DNA of 64,000 nt from Deinococcus terrestris (GCF_009377345.1 NZ_WBSL01000002.1:186001-250000); one strand, 5' to 3'. Numbered from the stretch's first letter, positions 25,217 to 37,911 are shown. Numbers and translations: made by a program. The notes: a model not told the origin generated them from the sequence alone.

Positions 25217-25778
25217 GCGAGATAGAAGCTGTCTGGCGGCGCATAGAAGCGTGGTACGAGTTACACGGAACCTCACATCTTCTGAACTCTGGAGCCACTG
25301 ATCAGGCCATCGCAGAAGCCGAAAAGCAGCTTGGGGTGAGCTTTCCAGCGGAACTGCAAGAGTCGCTGCGGCGGCATGACGGCTCAAACGTCATGGGATG
25401 GGCGAGCGGTGAGTTGCTGTCGCTGGAGCGTATCGCCAGCGAGCGCCGTATCTGGATGGAACTGCTCCAGGACGGTACCTTCGACGACAACGCTAAACAC
25501 AACGCAGATTCCGAGGCAGTGCAGCCCGGGTGGTGGAACGCCGCCTGGATTCCGCTGGACGCTGATGGCGGAGGCAACGGCGCGGTTATTGACATGGCTC
25601 CGGGACCGGAAGGAACGGCAGGCCAAATCATCGACATGGACCATGAAGTCGGCCCCAATGGACCTCAGTATCAGTCGCTCACCGAGTATCTGGAAGCGGT
25701 GGCCGATGGCTTGGAAGCTGAGCGGTTCGTTGTCTATGACGGCGCGGTCGTGTCTATTGATGAAATGGAGGAGGGTTC

Positions 25779-25782
<4 letters not shown>
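25213..25782 (+). CDS. SMI1/KNR4-family protein inserted in the hpa operon
   Basis: 189 residues from a GTG at 25213 that overlaps the hpaE stop. The SMI1/KNR4 fold is recognisable: AIAEAEKQLGVSFPAELQES, then a conserved Trp/Asp-rich middle and FVVYDGAVVSIDEMEEG at the end. Members of this superfamily are widely found as immunity proteins for polymorphic toxins or as accessory proteins, but no toxin is adjacent. Codon use is less GC-rich than in hpaE, and its end overlaps the dehydrogenase gene. Its presence inside a catabolic operon is odd; role unknown. Confidence 0.85.
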
Positions 25783-26597
<815 letters not shown>

Positions 26598-26612
26598 AGG
26601 TCACTGGGTGGC

Positions 26613-26651
26613 CCCCTCACCCCAGCCCTCTCCCGCGGGGGGAGAGGGGGC
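26613..26651. repeat. Left GC-rich inverted repeat (REP-like)
   Basis: Starts CCCCTCACCCCAGCCCTC and contains the internal stem CCCTCTCCC - GCGG - GGGAGAGGG. Inverted relative to 27005-27042. Comparable short GC-rich repeats occur in many bacterial genomes. Confidence 0.8.
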
Positions 26652-26968
26652 TAAAGCGCTCCAGCAATTCGCTCCAGCACACCGTCCAGGTTGTCGCGGA
26701 CTTCGTTGTTCCAGAAACGGAGGACGCGGAAGCCGCGTGCTCGCAGGTCAGCATCGCGCACGGCGTCATAGGCGCTGTTCGTGTGCTGACTGCCATCCAG
26801 TTCGACGATCAGCTTGTGCTCGAGGCACGCGAAGTCAGCGAAGTAGAACCCCAGCGGTTGCTGCCTGCGGAATACGGCCCCAAGCTGGCGGTTTCGCAAC
26901 CGGCTCCACAGCAACCGCTCTTCGGGCGTGCTGCGTCGCCTCAACTCCCGCGCCCTACTCTTCGTCAC
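26651..26968 (-). CDS. DUF559 protein (Vsr-like endonuclease fold)
   Basis: About 105 residues from a GTG at 26968, near the usual length of DUF559; the frame is open upstream, where the right repeat would encode HPSPLPQGERE, a stretch common in over-long DUF559 predictions. The domain is clear: RELRRRSTPEERLLWSRLRN, then FADFACLEHKLIVELDGSQH, whose acidic and Gln positions match the PD-(D/E)XK active site, and GFRVLRFWNNEV. DUF559 is related to very-short-patch-repair endonucleases. The gene is antisense to the hpa operon and exactly fills the space between the two inverted repeats. Confidence 0.85.
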   Translation of the reverse strand: MTKSRARELRRRSTPEERLLWSRLRNRQLGAVFRRQQPLGFYFADFACLEHKLIVELDGSQHTNSAYDAVRDADLRARGFRVLRFWNNEVRDNLDGVLERIAGAL

Positions 26969-27004
26969 ATCTCGCGGAAACCGGTCCACGCCCAAGCCTA
27001 CCTG

Positions 27005-27042
27005 CTCCCTCTCCCCTTGCGGGAGAGGGCTGGGGTGAGGGG
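27005..27042. repeat. Right GC-rich inverted repeat (REP-like)
   Basis: Stem CCCTCTCCCC - TTGC - GGGAGAGGG continuing into CTGGGGTGAGGGG. Reverse-complement copy of the repeat at 26613. Confidence 0.8.
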
Positions 27043-27043
27043 T

Positions 27044-27060
27044 GTCGAGCAACGCTCGAC
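27044..27060. promoter_or_regulatory. Short perfect hairpin just before the hpaB ribosome site
   Basis: GTCGAGC (27044-27050), AAC loop, GCTCGAC (27054-27060). It lies between the right repeat of the DUF559 cassette and the AAGGAGG of hpaB. It may be part of the original intergenic spacer, a target site of the cassette, or a modulator of hpaB translation. Confidence 0.5.
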
Positions 27061-27077
27061 CAGCAAGGAGGTTTAAT

Positions 27078-30386
<3,309 letters not shown>

Positions 30387-30397
<11 letters not shown>

Positions 30398-31151
30398 GAA
30401 CGGGTTCAAGCAGGCCCTGACCCGTGGCGACACCCTCCACGGCCTGTGGCTGGCCCTGGCCGACGCCTACAGCGCCGAGGTCTGCGCGGGGGCGGGCTTC
30501 GACTGGTTGGTGGTGGACGGCGAGCACGCGCCCAACGACCTGCGGAGCATCCTTGCGCAGCTTCAGGCGCTGGCCGCGTACCCCTCGGCCCCGGTGGTGC
30601 GCCTGCCCGTGGGCGACCCGGTGCTGATCAAGCAGATGCTCGACATCGGTGCCCGCACTCTCCTGATTCCAATGGTGGAGTCGGCGGCGCAGGCACGGGA
30701 GATGGTGGCGGCGACCCGCTACCCGCCGCAGGGCAGCCGGGGGGTGGCGAGTGCCCTGGTGCGGGCGAGCGCCTTCTCGCGGGACACCGATTACCTCCAG
30801 CACGCGAACGGGGGCATTTGCCTGCTGGTGCAGGTAGAGTCGGCGGCGGCGCTAGGGGAGCTGGACAGCATCGCCGCTGTGGAGGGCGTGGACGGCGTGT
30901 TCGTCGGCCCCGCCGACCTCGCTGCGAGCCTGGGGCACCTGGGCCACCCGGCCCACCCCGACGTGCAGGCGGCCATCCGGGATGCGGCGGGGCGCATCCG
31001 GGCGGCGGGCAAGGCGGCGGGCATCCTCGCCACCGACGACGCCACGGCGCGGCGGTATCTGGACTGGGGTTACACCTTCGTGGCGGTCGGGGTGGACGTT
31101 TTGCTCCTGACCCGCGCCAGCACAGAGCTCCTGGCCCGCTTCCGAGACTGA
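30387..31151 (+). CDS. hpaI: 4-hydroxy-2-oxo-heptane-1,7-dioate aldolase
   Basis: 254 residues from a GTG at 30387 with GGGAG seven bases upstream, overlapping hpaH by 11 bp. A class II (metal-dependent) HpcH/HpaI aldolase: [33 protein letters not shown], and [32 protein letters not shown] carry the catalytic and metal residues. It yields pyruvate and succinate semialdehyde, completing the route. No terminator is apparent after it; an IS630 fragment begins 38 bp later. Confidence 0.94.
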
Positions 31152-31189
31152 CAGCGGTGGCCGGAGAAGTTGAGGAAGCGGGGTGGGAG

Positions 31190-31453
31190 ATGCGAGGGCG
31201 AACGTACAGCCTGGACTTGAGGGAACAGATCGTGCGTGCGGCACAACAAGGAATAAGCCAACAACAGGCGGCTGACCATTGCACCGTCAGCGTCGTGAGC
31301 GTGGAGCGGTACCTGCGGTTGGTGCGCGAGGGACGAGGCTGCACCCTCGTCCCCGTCCCGGACGCGCGGTGACCGTCATTCCACAGGCAGAGCATGAGGC
31401 GTTGCGTACTCAGCACTCCCCGGACCTGACGTTAGCTGAACATGCGGCCTGAT
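31190..31453 (+). pseudogene. IS630-family transposase N-terminal fragment, frameshifted
   Basis: An ATG at 31190 opens 60 residues of an IS630 helix-turn-helix (YSLDLREQIVRAAQQGISQQ). The frame stops at 31372 and the continuation (RTQHSPDLTLAEHAA) is in another frame up to about 31453. The catalytic DDE domain is missing. It marks a decayed insertion after the hpa operon. Confidence 0.75.
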
Positions 31454-31622
31454 CCACCGGCTCAAGACCTTGCAACTGACGAGAACAAGGACGCTGGCCG
31501 CAGTTGAGTGGGATGAGGACTGGCGTGCTCAAGTCGTCGCTGATCTGGCCGAGGTCGTGCTGAGTGACCTGGTGTACCTGGCGAGAGCAGCTTCCAGACA
31601 GACATCACCCGAACGTCATTGA
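31449..31622 (+). pseudogene. Unrecognised short coding remnant
   Basis: A frame from 31449 to a TGA at 31620 reads like protein (LAAVEWDEDWRAQVVADLAE) but has no start codon or family. It may be a fragment of the same decayed element or of another gene. The rest of 31450-31640 shows nothing else. Confidence 0.25.
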
Positions 31623-31639
31623 GTCATTCCTCGAAACCG

Positions 31640-32255
31640 AGGGAGGAACCTGACTCTGCTGTGCGCGTTGACGCTCACTGGTCCTAGAGCATTTGACAGA
31701 ATAGTCGCAAGTGGAGGCGTTGACGTACAGGACACCGTCCCGCACCTCCCGCCCGTACCCCTCGTGAATGTGGCCGAACAGGTGGACCCGTGGACACACC
31801 CGTCCGACTGCCCGTCCCAGATGGGGGCATTCGACGGCCTCCCCAGCCGGGAGTACGGTGTCGGGTAGGCTCCGGAGCAGCCCTTGGGTGAGCACCATGT
31901 TCCCGCGGGGATCCGTTCCCAGGGCTGTACCAGTTCCTCTCCATGCGGTTCTATGAACGCAGGCGTCACCGGCCTGCTCCACACCCGCAGGCCCCCATCT
32001 CGGCTCCGTATAGAGATAGGTAACGTTGTTGGCGACAAGGCCCTCGGCGACGTAGGGCGTGCGCTCGAAGGCAAAGTCATAGTTGCCCGCCATCATTACC
32101 CGGTGGGCAAACCGCCCCGCCCGGCTGAACCAGTCCAGAAATCGGCCGATTTGATCGAGCCGTTCGTGGCGGCTGACGTCGCCCGCGACGGAGACGAGCG
32201 CTACGCCCGCTTGCTGAAGCGGGAACAGGAAGGCCGCAGCGTGGCCCACGATCAC
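31640..32255 (-). pseudogene. Metallophosphoesterase, decayed
   Basis: Calcineurin-like phosphoesterase pieces are visible in order: SVAGDVSRHERLDQIGRFLD, AGNYDFAFERTPYVAEGLV (GNHD changed to GNYD), and HLFGHIHEGYGREVRDGVLY followed by VNASTCDYS. The N-terminal DTH metal motif is gone, and the middle (GLRVWSRPVTPAF) continues in another frame, so at least two frameshifts are needed. The normal C-terminus is also lost. A once-functional gene now broken. Confidence 0.75.
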
Positions 32256-32920
32256 GACAGCATCCTTCTGGAGCGCCTGCGCCGTGGTGTCGCCGAGATG
32301 GAGACGCTCCAGATGCGCGGCCTGCTCCCCGCTGGGCTCGACGCCTGATCCGGCAGCGGGCCGCGCACAGCGTGCCCTGGCAGGTGGAATTGGCCCGCTA
32401 CCTGGGGCAGCACTTCCGGCCTGGGGACACCCGCCGCACCTACGGCCGGGCGGCCAGGCGTCAGGGCTCCACCCCCGACCTGATCCGCCCCACCCGCGTC
32501 GTGGATCAGGAGCGAGAGGCGCAGGTGCTCGGTGTACTGATCGACACCAGCGGGAACATGGACGAGCGGACGCTGGGCCTGGCGCTCGGCGCCCTGTCCA
32601 CCACCGCTCAGACGCTGAACATCGACCTGCTCCGGGTGGTGACCTGCGACGCGGGCGCCCACGACCTGGGCTGGCGCAGCCCCTGGGCGGCTGGAAGCGG
32701 TGTGACGTTGGTCGGTGGGGGCGGCACGGTGCTGCAACCCGGCGTGGACCTGAGCCGCACGGTGAAGGACGTGCCCGTGGACATGCCGCTGCTGATCATC
32801 ACGGACGGGTATTTCAAGCCGGAGCTGCATGTTCCTGGCGAGCACGCCTGGCTACTGGACAGTCATGGGGAGCTGGCCATCCCCTCCCAGGCCCCGGTCT
32901 TCCGGATCCGCGCGCGGTGA
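32250..32920 (+). pseudogene. DUF2201-type vWA-like protein, 5'-truncated and frameshifted
   Basis: The C-terminal vWA-like domain of a DUF2201 protein is well preserved: VLIDTSGNMDERTLGLALGA with an intact MIDAS, GGGGTVLQPGVDL, and PLLIITDGYF. A GTG at 32372 could still start 182 residues. Upstream, LLERLRRGVAEMETLQMRGL, which fits the preceding linker of the family, is in a different frame that ends at about 32346, so a frameshift separates them and the N-terminal metallopeptidase-like domain is missing. DUF2201 proteins normally pair with a MoxR ATPase; none precedes it, but an intact MoxR-vWA operon starts 120 bp downstream. Confidence 0.65.
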
Positions 32921-32977
32921 GACGCTGGCCGGGGCATCATGGCCGTGTGGCGCGAGTCTCCTCGCGCGCTGATGGCC

Positions 32978-33006
32978 TTGCGAATAAATCTCCCCCGTGT
33001 TACAAT
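32978..33006 (+). promoter_or_regulatory. Sigma-70-type promoter of the SWIM-MoxR-vWA operon
   Basis: TTGCGA at 32978-32983, exactly 17 bases, then TACAAT at 33001-33006. The expected start site (about 33012) falls inside the palindrome at 33006-33022. This is among the best promoter matches in the window. Confidence 0.8.
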
Positions 33007-33022
33007 TACGTCATAAACATAA
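33006..33022 (+). promoter_or_regulatory. RDRM-like operator (candidate DdrO site)
   Basis: TTACGTCATAAACATAA matches the published 17-bp radiation/desiccation response motif TTATGTCATTGACATAA at 14 of 17 positions, including all of the outer ACATAA arm. It begins on the last base of the -10 box and covers the predicted start site, the geometry expected for a repressor. In Deinococcus the RDRM is bound by DdrO, which is cleaved by PprI/IrrE after DNA damage. Binding here is inferred from sequence only. Confidence 0.7.
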
Positions 33023-33041
33023 TAGAGGGGGAGTTTACGCA

Positions 33042-34382
33042 TTGAATTCGATTCTTGACCAATGGTCTTCTGACGCTGTCCTTGCTCTCGCCCCTGACAG
33101 CAGCAGCGCCAAAGCCGCCCAGAAGCTTGCCCGCCCCGCGCAGTGGCCCACCCTGGACCGGGACGGCGACGTGCTGTGGGGCGAGTGCCAGGGCAGCGGG
33201 GCGCACCCCTACCTCGTGGGCGTGGACGCCCGCAGCGCCGAGATCGCCAGCAAGTGCAGTTGCCCCAGCCGCAAGTTTCCCTGCAAGCACGCCCTGGGGT
33301 TGTTGCTGCTGCACGCCGCCCGATCTGGTGAGTGGCAGGCTTCTCCCCCGCCCCCCGACCTCGCCAAGTGGTTGGGGGGCCGCACCGAACGGGCCGGGAA
33401 GGCCGCGCAGCCCTCTGAGGGCGTGCCCGCCGACCCCGCCGCGCAGGCGAAGGCCCAGGCCACCCGCGACCGCAAGAAGACGGCGGGCCTGGGAGACCTC
33501 GAACTGTGGCTGAGCGACCTCGTGCGGGAGGGGCTTGGGGCGGCCCGTGCCCGCCCGTACGGCGACTGGGACCGGCAGGCGGCGCGGCTGGTGGACGCGC
33601 AGCTTCCGGGCGCGGCGCGGCTGGTCCGGCAGATTCCCGAACTGCTGCACGACGAGACGGGTGAGGCCCTCACCGCGCACCTCGGCAAGCTCTGGCTGCT
33701 CACCCAGGGCTGGCGGGTGCGCGAAACCCTGGGTGAGTTCGAGCGCAGTGACCTCCTGACCGCGCTGGGGGCACCGCTCGACCGGGCCAGCCTTCCCGAA
33801 GCCGAGTCGCAGATGTGGCAGGCCCTCGGCTCGGTGCAGGAGGAGGAGGGCAAGCTGACCGTGCGCCGCACCTGGCTGCTGGGGAAAGGAGAGGCGTTGG
33901 CCCTGCTGCTCGACTTCGCGCCGACGGGACAGGCACTGGCCGCGCCACTGGTCACGGGGCGGCCCTTCACGGCGGCGGTAGCTTACGCGCCCTCGGCGTA
34001 TGCGCAGCGGGCCGTCGTACAGGGTGAGCTGGCTCCAGCGGGCGAACCGCTCCCCCTCCCCGTCGGCACCCTGTCAGACATGCAGGCCCGGTATGCGGCG
34101 GCCCTGGCCCTGAATCCCTGGCTGGAGCGCGTCGGCGCGTTTGTCGGCCCGGCATACCTCCACCTCGACCCGCCGCAACTGTGCGACGCCGAGGGTCACG
34201 CCGTCCCGCTGAGCGCGCGGGTGGAACAGGCCGACCTCTGGGCCATGCTTGCCCAGGCCGAAACGCGGATGCAGACGTATTTCGGCGAGTGGGACGGTCA
34301 GAGCTTCGTGCCTGTGGGGGCAGTCTCCGCTGAGGTACCCCTGCCCGGAGCCGAACTTACCGAACCCGGAGTGCCCACGTGA
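33042..34382 (+). CDS. SWIM zinc-finger protein, first gene of MoxR-vWA operon
   Basis: 446 residues from a TTG at 33042 with GAGGGGGAG eight bases upstream. The SWIM finger is at Cys72, Cys74, Cys81 and His83 (KCSCPSRKFPCKHALGLLLL), a zinc module that can bind DNA or protein. The rest is helical and Trp/Leu-rich with a charged linker near residues 110-150. Comparable SWIM proteins (E. coli YehQ) are linked to MoxR and vWA genes. First gene of the operon, 19 bp after the RDRM-like site, and overlapping DUF5691 by 4 bp. Biochemical role is unknown. Confidence 0.9.
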   Translation: MNSILDQWSSDAVLALAPDSSSAKAAQKLARPAQWPTLDRDGDVLWGECQGSGAHPYLVGVDARSAEIASKCSCPSRKFPCKHALGLLLLHAARSGEWQASPPPPDLAKWLGGRTERAGKAAQPSEGVPADPAAQAKAQATRDRKKTAGLGDLELWLSDLVREGLGAARARPYGDWDRQAARLVDAQLPGAARLVRQIPELLHDETGEALTAHLGKLWLLTQGWRVRETLGEFERSDLLTALGAPLDRASLPEAESQMWQALGSVQEEEGKLTVRRTWLLGKGEALALLLDFAPTGQALAAPLVTGRPFTAAVAYAPSAYAQRAVVQGELAPAGEPLPLPVGTLSDMQARYAAALALNPWLERVGAFVGPAYLHLDPPQLCDAEGHAVPLSARVEQADLWAMLAQAETRMQTYFGEWDGQSFVPVGAVSAEVPLPGAELTEPGVPT

Positions 34383-35839
34383 GCCGCGACCTGCGCGAAC
34401 TCGCCGTGATCGCCACGCGCGGCACCAGCCGGGCCGAGCTGCCCGCGCCCTCGGGACCACTGGCCGGGGCGCTGGCGAGCGTGCCCGGCGACACCCCCGA
34501 GGCGCTGCTGCTGGGCCGCGCCGCGCTGCTCGGCCTGTACGCCCGCGCCGGAGCGCCCCTCGGGAAAGCCGCCGCGCCGCCGCCCACCCCGCTTCCTGCC
34601 GCCGAGCGTCCGCTGCCGCCTGCGCTGGCCGCCCTGCTGCCCAGGCTGATCCGCATGGATGCCGTCCTGGCCGCCGAGGCACTGAACACCGTGACGGCGC
34701 GCGGCTGGACCCTGAACGCCGCGCAGGTGCTGGCGCTGCACCGGCAACAGCCGGACCTCGCCCGCGACCTCTGGTCCCTGGCCGACGGGCGTGCTCGGGT
34801 CACCCTGGACGCTCACCCTCTGCACGCCCAGGCGCAGAAGGCCGAGGAGAAAGCTGCCTGGGGAGCGCGGCTGGCGGCCCTGGCCGAAGGGCGCCGCCAC
34901 GACCCCGCCCAGGCCGCCGGGGAGCTTCAGGAGCTGTGGGCCACCCAGCCCGCCGACCGCCGCAAAGACCTGCTGGCCCTGGTGCGCCAGGACCTGCGCC
35001 CCGAGGATCGCCCGCTGCTCGAAGGTGCGGCGCGCGACCGTTCGCCCGAGGTGCAAAAACAGGTGCGACAGTTGCTCGGTCACCTCCCCGGCCCCTTGCA
35101 AGACGAGCTGCTGGCGTTGCTGCCCCAAGCGGTCAAGGTGAGCGGCCTTCTGAAGAAGAAAGTGACCTTCGGGGCCTTCGACCTCCCCGCCGCGCTCGGC
35201 AAGCCCCGGGCCGGGCAGTACGACGACAGCGACCTGCACCGCCTGCTGGGCGCGCTGCCCACCGGGCTGATCCTGGAGACGCTGGGCCTGGGTTGGGAGG
35301 AGCTGGAAAAGGCCGCCCGGGCGCGTCACTGGTCCCTGGCGAACGAACTGCATGGGCCGCCCCCTCCGGCCCCACCACCGCTCGACCCAGAAACGGCCCG
35401 CGCCCGGCTGCGCGACCTTGCCAGGCAGCCTAGGGTGTCTCCGGAAAAGCTGTTGCTCGCGGTGCAGGCCCTACTGCCGGACCCCTGGGCGGACCTCGGA
35501 GCCGAACCCACTGACCTCCAGACGGCCCTAGCCGTGCGTGCGCTCGACCTGATTCAACGCGGGGGCCAGAGCGGACTGGTGCAGGGGCTGGCCGGACTGC
35601 TGGGCCAGCGCCTCTCGCCCGACCTGACCGTGCCCCCGCCCACGCCCCTCCCGTTCGAGCTGCCGCCGCGTCCCAAACAGCTTCCCTCTTGGCAGACCCC
35701 CGCCGACTGGGAAGAAAGCGAGCGCCAGAGCCACGCCTACCGAGAACAGGCTGCCTTTCAGGCCTGGCGCGAGTTGACCGACACCCTGCGGTTGCGCCGC
35801 GAGTGGCGGGACGCCCTGGCCGCCCATTCAGACCTCTGA
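34379..35839 (+). CDS. DUF5691-family helical protein
   Basis: 486 residues from a GTG at 34379 overlapping the SWIM stop (GTGA). Helical repeats with an Arg/Glu-rich core; the segments ARDRSPEVQKQVRQLLGHLP and VKVSGLLKKKVTFGAFDLP are characteristic of DUF5691 proteins found next to SWIM and MoxR genes. The middle looks like HEAT-like or TPR-like pairs of helices, and Pro-rich linkers break the chain near residues 65 and 330. Probably a scaffold or adaptor for the ATPase machine, an inference from architecture and context. Confidence 0.78.
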   Translation: MSRDLRELAVIATRGTSRAELPAPSGPLAGALASVPGDTPEALLLGRAALLGLYARAGAPLGKAAAPPPTPLPAAERPLPPALAALLPRLIRMDAVLAAEALNTVTARGWTLNAAQVLALHRQQPDLARDLWSLADGRARVTLDAHPLHAQAQKAEEKAAWGARLAALAEGRRHDPAQAAGELQELWATQPADRRKDLLALVRQDLRPEDRPLLEGAARDRSPEVQKQVRQLLGHLPGPLQDELLALLPQAVKVSGLLKKKVTFGAFDLPAALGKPRAGQYDDSDLHRLLGALPTGLILETLGLGWEELEKAARARHWSLANELHGPPPPAPPPLDPETARARLRDLARQPRVSPEKLLLAVQALLPDPWADLGAEPTDLQTALAVRALDLIQRGGQSGLVQGLAGLLGQRLSPDLTVPPPTPLPFELPPRPKQLPSWQTPADWEESERQSHAYREQAAFQAWRELTDTLRLRREWRDALAAHSDL

Positions 35840-35857
35840 CCCCTCAAGGAGCCTGCC

Positions 35858-36943
35858 ATGACCAGCACCCCCGAAGTCCTGCGCCAGCACGCCGAGCAAG
35901 CCTACGCCCACGAACTCGCCGCCCTCGCCGAGCATGACCGTCACCCGCGCCCGCCGAAGTGGAACCTCAGTCCGCGCGCCGTCCTGACCTATCTAATGGG
36001 CGGGCGGGCCGGGGATACTGAGATCACCCCGAAGTACGTGGGCGAGGCGCGGCTGATGGAGATCGCCGTGGCGACCCTCGCCACCGACCGGGCGCTGCTC
36101 TTGATCGGCGTGCCGGGCACCGCCAAGAGCTGGGTGAGCGAGCACCTGGCCGCCGCCATCTCGGGCGACTCCACCCTGCTCGTGCAGGGGACGGCGGGCA
36201 CCGACGAGAACGCCATCCGCTACGGCTGGAACTACGCGCGGCTGCTGGCCGAGGGACCCAGCGAGGCCGCGCTCGTCGAGAGCCCGGTCATGCACGCCAT
36301 GCGCCAGGGCAAGATCGCCCGCCTGGAGGAGCTGACGCGCGTGCAGAGCGACGTGCAGGACACCCTCATCACCATCCTCTCGGAAAAGACGCTGCCGGTG
36401 CCCGAGCTAAACACGGAGGTGCAGGCGGTGCGCGGCTTCAACCTGATCGCCACGGCGAACAACCGCGACAAGGGCGTCAACGACCTGTCGAGTGCCCTCA
36501 AGCGCCGCTTCAACACGGTCGTCCTGCCCGTGCCCGACAGCCTGGAGGACGAACTGAGCATCGTGATCCGCCGCGTCGAGGCGCTGGGCCGCAGCCTGGG
36601 CTTGCCCGAGCTGCCCCCGGCCCTCGACGAGATTCGGCGCGTGGTGACGGTCTTCCGCGAGTTGCGCGCGGGCGTCACCGAGGACGGGAAGACCAAGCTC
36701 AAGACCCCCAGCGGCAGCCTCAGCGTGGCCGAGGCGATCAGCGTGGTCACGAACGGGCTGACCCTGGCCGCCCACTTCGGCGACGGCGAGCTGAGCAGCC
36801 GTGACGTGGCCGCCAGCGTCATCGGGGCCGTGGTGAAAGACCCGGTGCAGGACCAGGCCGTGTGGAACGAGTACCTGGAGACGGCGGTCAAGAAACGGGC
36901 CGGGTGGAAGGAGTTCTATGCGGCGTGCCGGGAGGTGAGCTGA
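35858..36943 (+). CDS. MoxR-family AAA+ ATPase
   Basis: 361 residues, ATG 35858 with CAAGGAG upstream. The Walker A is at residues 84-91 (GVPGTAKS). LEELTRVQSDVQDTLITILS holds the Walker B-like region and FNLIATANNRDKG the sensor 1 loop, with LSSALKRRFNTVVLPVP the arginine finger region. MoxR ATPases act as hexameric chaperones that load or remodel partners, usually together with a vWA protein; the vWA gene here is four genes downstream at 40428. Resembles E. coli YehL. The SMI1/KNR4 gene begins immediately after its stop. Confidence 0.92.
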   Translation: MTSTPEVLRQHAEQAYAHELAALAEHDRHPRPPKWNLSPRAVLTYLMGGRAGDTEITPKYVGEARLMEIAVATLATDRALLLIGVPGTAKSWVSEHLAAAISGDSTLLVQGTAGTDENAIRYGWNYARLLAEGPSEAALVESPVMHAMRQGKIARLEELTRVQSDVQDTLITILSEKTLPVPELNTEVQAVRGFNLIATANNRDKGVNDLSSALKRRFNTVVLPVPDSLEDELSIVIRRVEALGRSLGLPELPPALDEIRRVVTVFRELRAGVTEDGKTKLKTPSGSLSVAEAISVVTNGLTLAAHFGDGELSSRDVAASVIGAVVKDPVQDQAVWNEYLETAVKKRAGWKEFYAACREVS

Positions 36944-37909
36944 GTGGATGACCTGACGGGCTTCTGGTCCACCGACCATATGGACTACCAGCGCAGGGAC
37001 CTGATTCTGCCGCCCCTGACGCCCGAACTCGTCGTCTCGGTGGAGGCGCAACTCGGCTACCGTCTGCCGACTCTTTACGTGGAACTGCTGAAGATTCAGA
37101 ACGGCGGGCTGCCCGCACGCACCTGCTTTCCCACATCGGAAGCGACCTCCTGGGCGGAGGATCACGTCGCCATCACCAGCCTCTTCGGCATCGGCGGACA
37201 GCACACCTCTGGGCTGCCGGAGGCCAGTCAGTTCATGGTGAGCGAATGGGGCTACCCGCCCATCGGGGTCTATTTCGCGGACTGCCCCTCGGCGGGACAC
37301 GACATGGTGGCGCTGGACTACCGGGCGTGCGGCCCCCAGAGTGAGCCTTCTGTGGTCCACGTGGATCAGGAGGGGGACTACCGCATCACGTGGCTGGCCC
37401 CGGACTTCGCCACCTTCGTGAAGGGCTTGTTGCCGGAAGAGGCGTTCGGGGACGATCCGGAGGAAACCAAGGCCGACGATCTGGAGCGTATCCAGACAGG
37501 GGCGTTCAGCCCGGAACTGGAGGCGCTGCTGGCGGCCTTTCCCGATCCGACCATGGCCGCGCGGCTGCGGGCGCTGGCCGCCGTCATCGTGCACGAGAAG
37601 GGCTTCTTTGCGCTGCACGCCGACCCGTACTCGACGCTGATGTACGACCTGCAATTCCTGCTTCACAGCCACCGCCACGCCGTCCGGGACGGGGAGAGCT
37701 ACGTCGAGGGCGTGTACCCTTCGCTGGTCGCCCTCGCAGATAGCCAGGGCTTTTCCACTGGCGGCTACGCGCCGGACTTTGTGGCGGACTGGCTGAGGGA
37801 CGCGCGGGCACGGGGCCGGATTGCGTCCACGGCGGAAGGTCTTCAGTTCACACCGGAGGCGGCGCGGGGCGTGCTGGAAGCCCTAACAGAAGTTTGGGAA
37901 TCCCGTTGA
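36944..37909 (+). CDS. SMI1/KNR4-domain protein within the MoxR-vWA operon
   Basis: 321 residues from a GTG at 36944 directly abutting the MoxR stop. Residues about 20-165 are an SMI1/KNR4 domain (PELVVSVEAQLGYRLPTLYV, WGYPPIGVYFADCPSAGHDM). The C-terminal 130 residues form a second helical domain with HEKGFFALHADPYS and LLHSHRHAVRDGESYVEG and no known family. SMI1/KNR4 proteins in bacteria are often immunity or regulatory proteins. It is the member of the operon not expected from the yeh-type set, so it may be a later addition. Confidence 0.82.
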   Translation: MDDLTGFWSTDHMDYQRRDLILPPLTPELVVSVEAQLGYRLPTLYVELLKIQNGGLPARTCFPTSEATSWAEDHVAITSLFGIGGQHTSGLPEASQFMVSEWGYPPIGVYFADCPSAGHDMVALDYRACGPQSEPSVVHVDQEGDYRITWLAPDFATFVKGLLPEEAFGDDPEETKADDLERIQTGAFSPELEALLAAFPDPTMAARLRALAAVIVHEKGFFALHADPYSTLMYDLQFLLHSHRHAVRDGESYVEGVYPSLVALADSQGFSTGGYAPDFVADWLRDARARGRIASTAEGLQFTPEAARGVLEALTEVWESR

Positions 37910-37911
37910 CC

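Larger units (their letters stand above)
26613..27042. mobile_element. Repeat-bounded DUF559 cassette
   Basis: A 430-bp segment with inverted ends. The left end (26613-26648) and the right end (27005-27042) are inverted copies, identical over the first 22 or so positions and nearly so for 36. Each end is itself a hairpin of CCCTCTCCC and GGGAGAGGG. The gene between runs opposite to the operon and its stop abuts the inner edge of the left repeat. The unit sits between two hpa-operon genes, so it looks like an insertion. Whether it moves on its own is inference. Confidence 0.65.

Noticed and set aside
31449..32255. Functional metallophosphoesterase gene
   Set aside because: The first metal motif is missing, GNHD is changed, and the middle of the protein is in a different frame.
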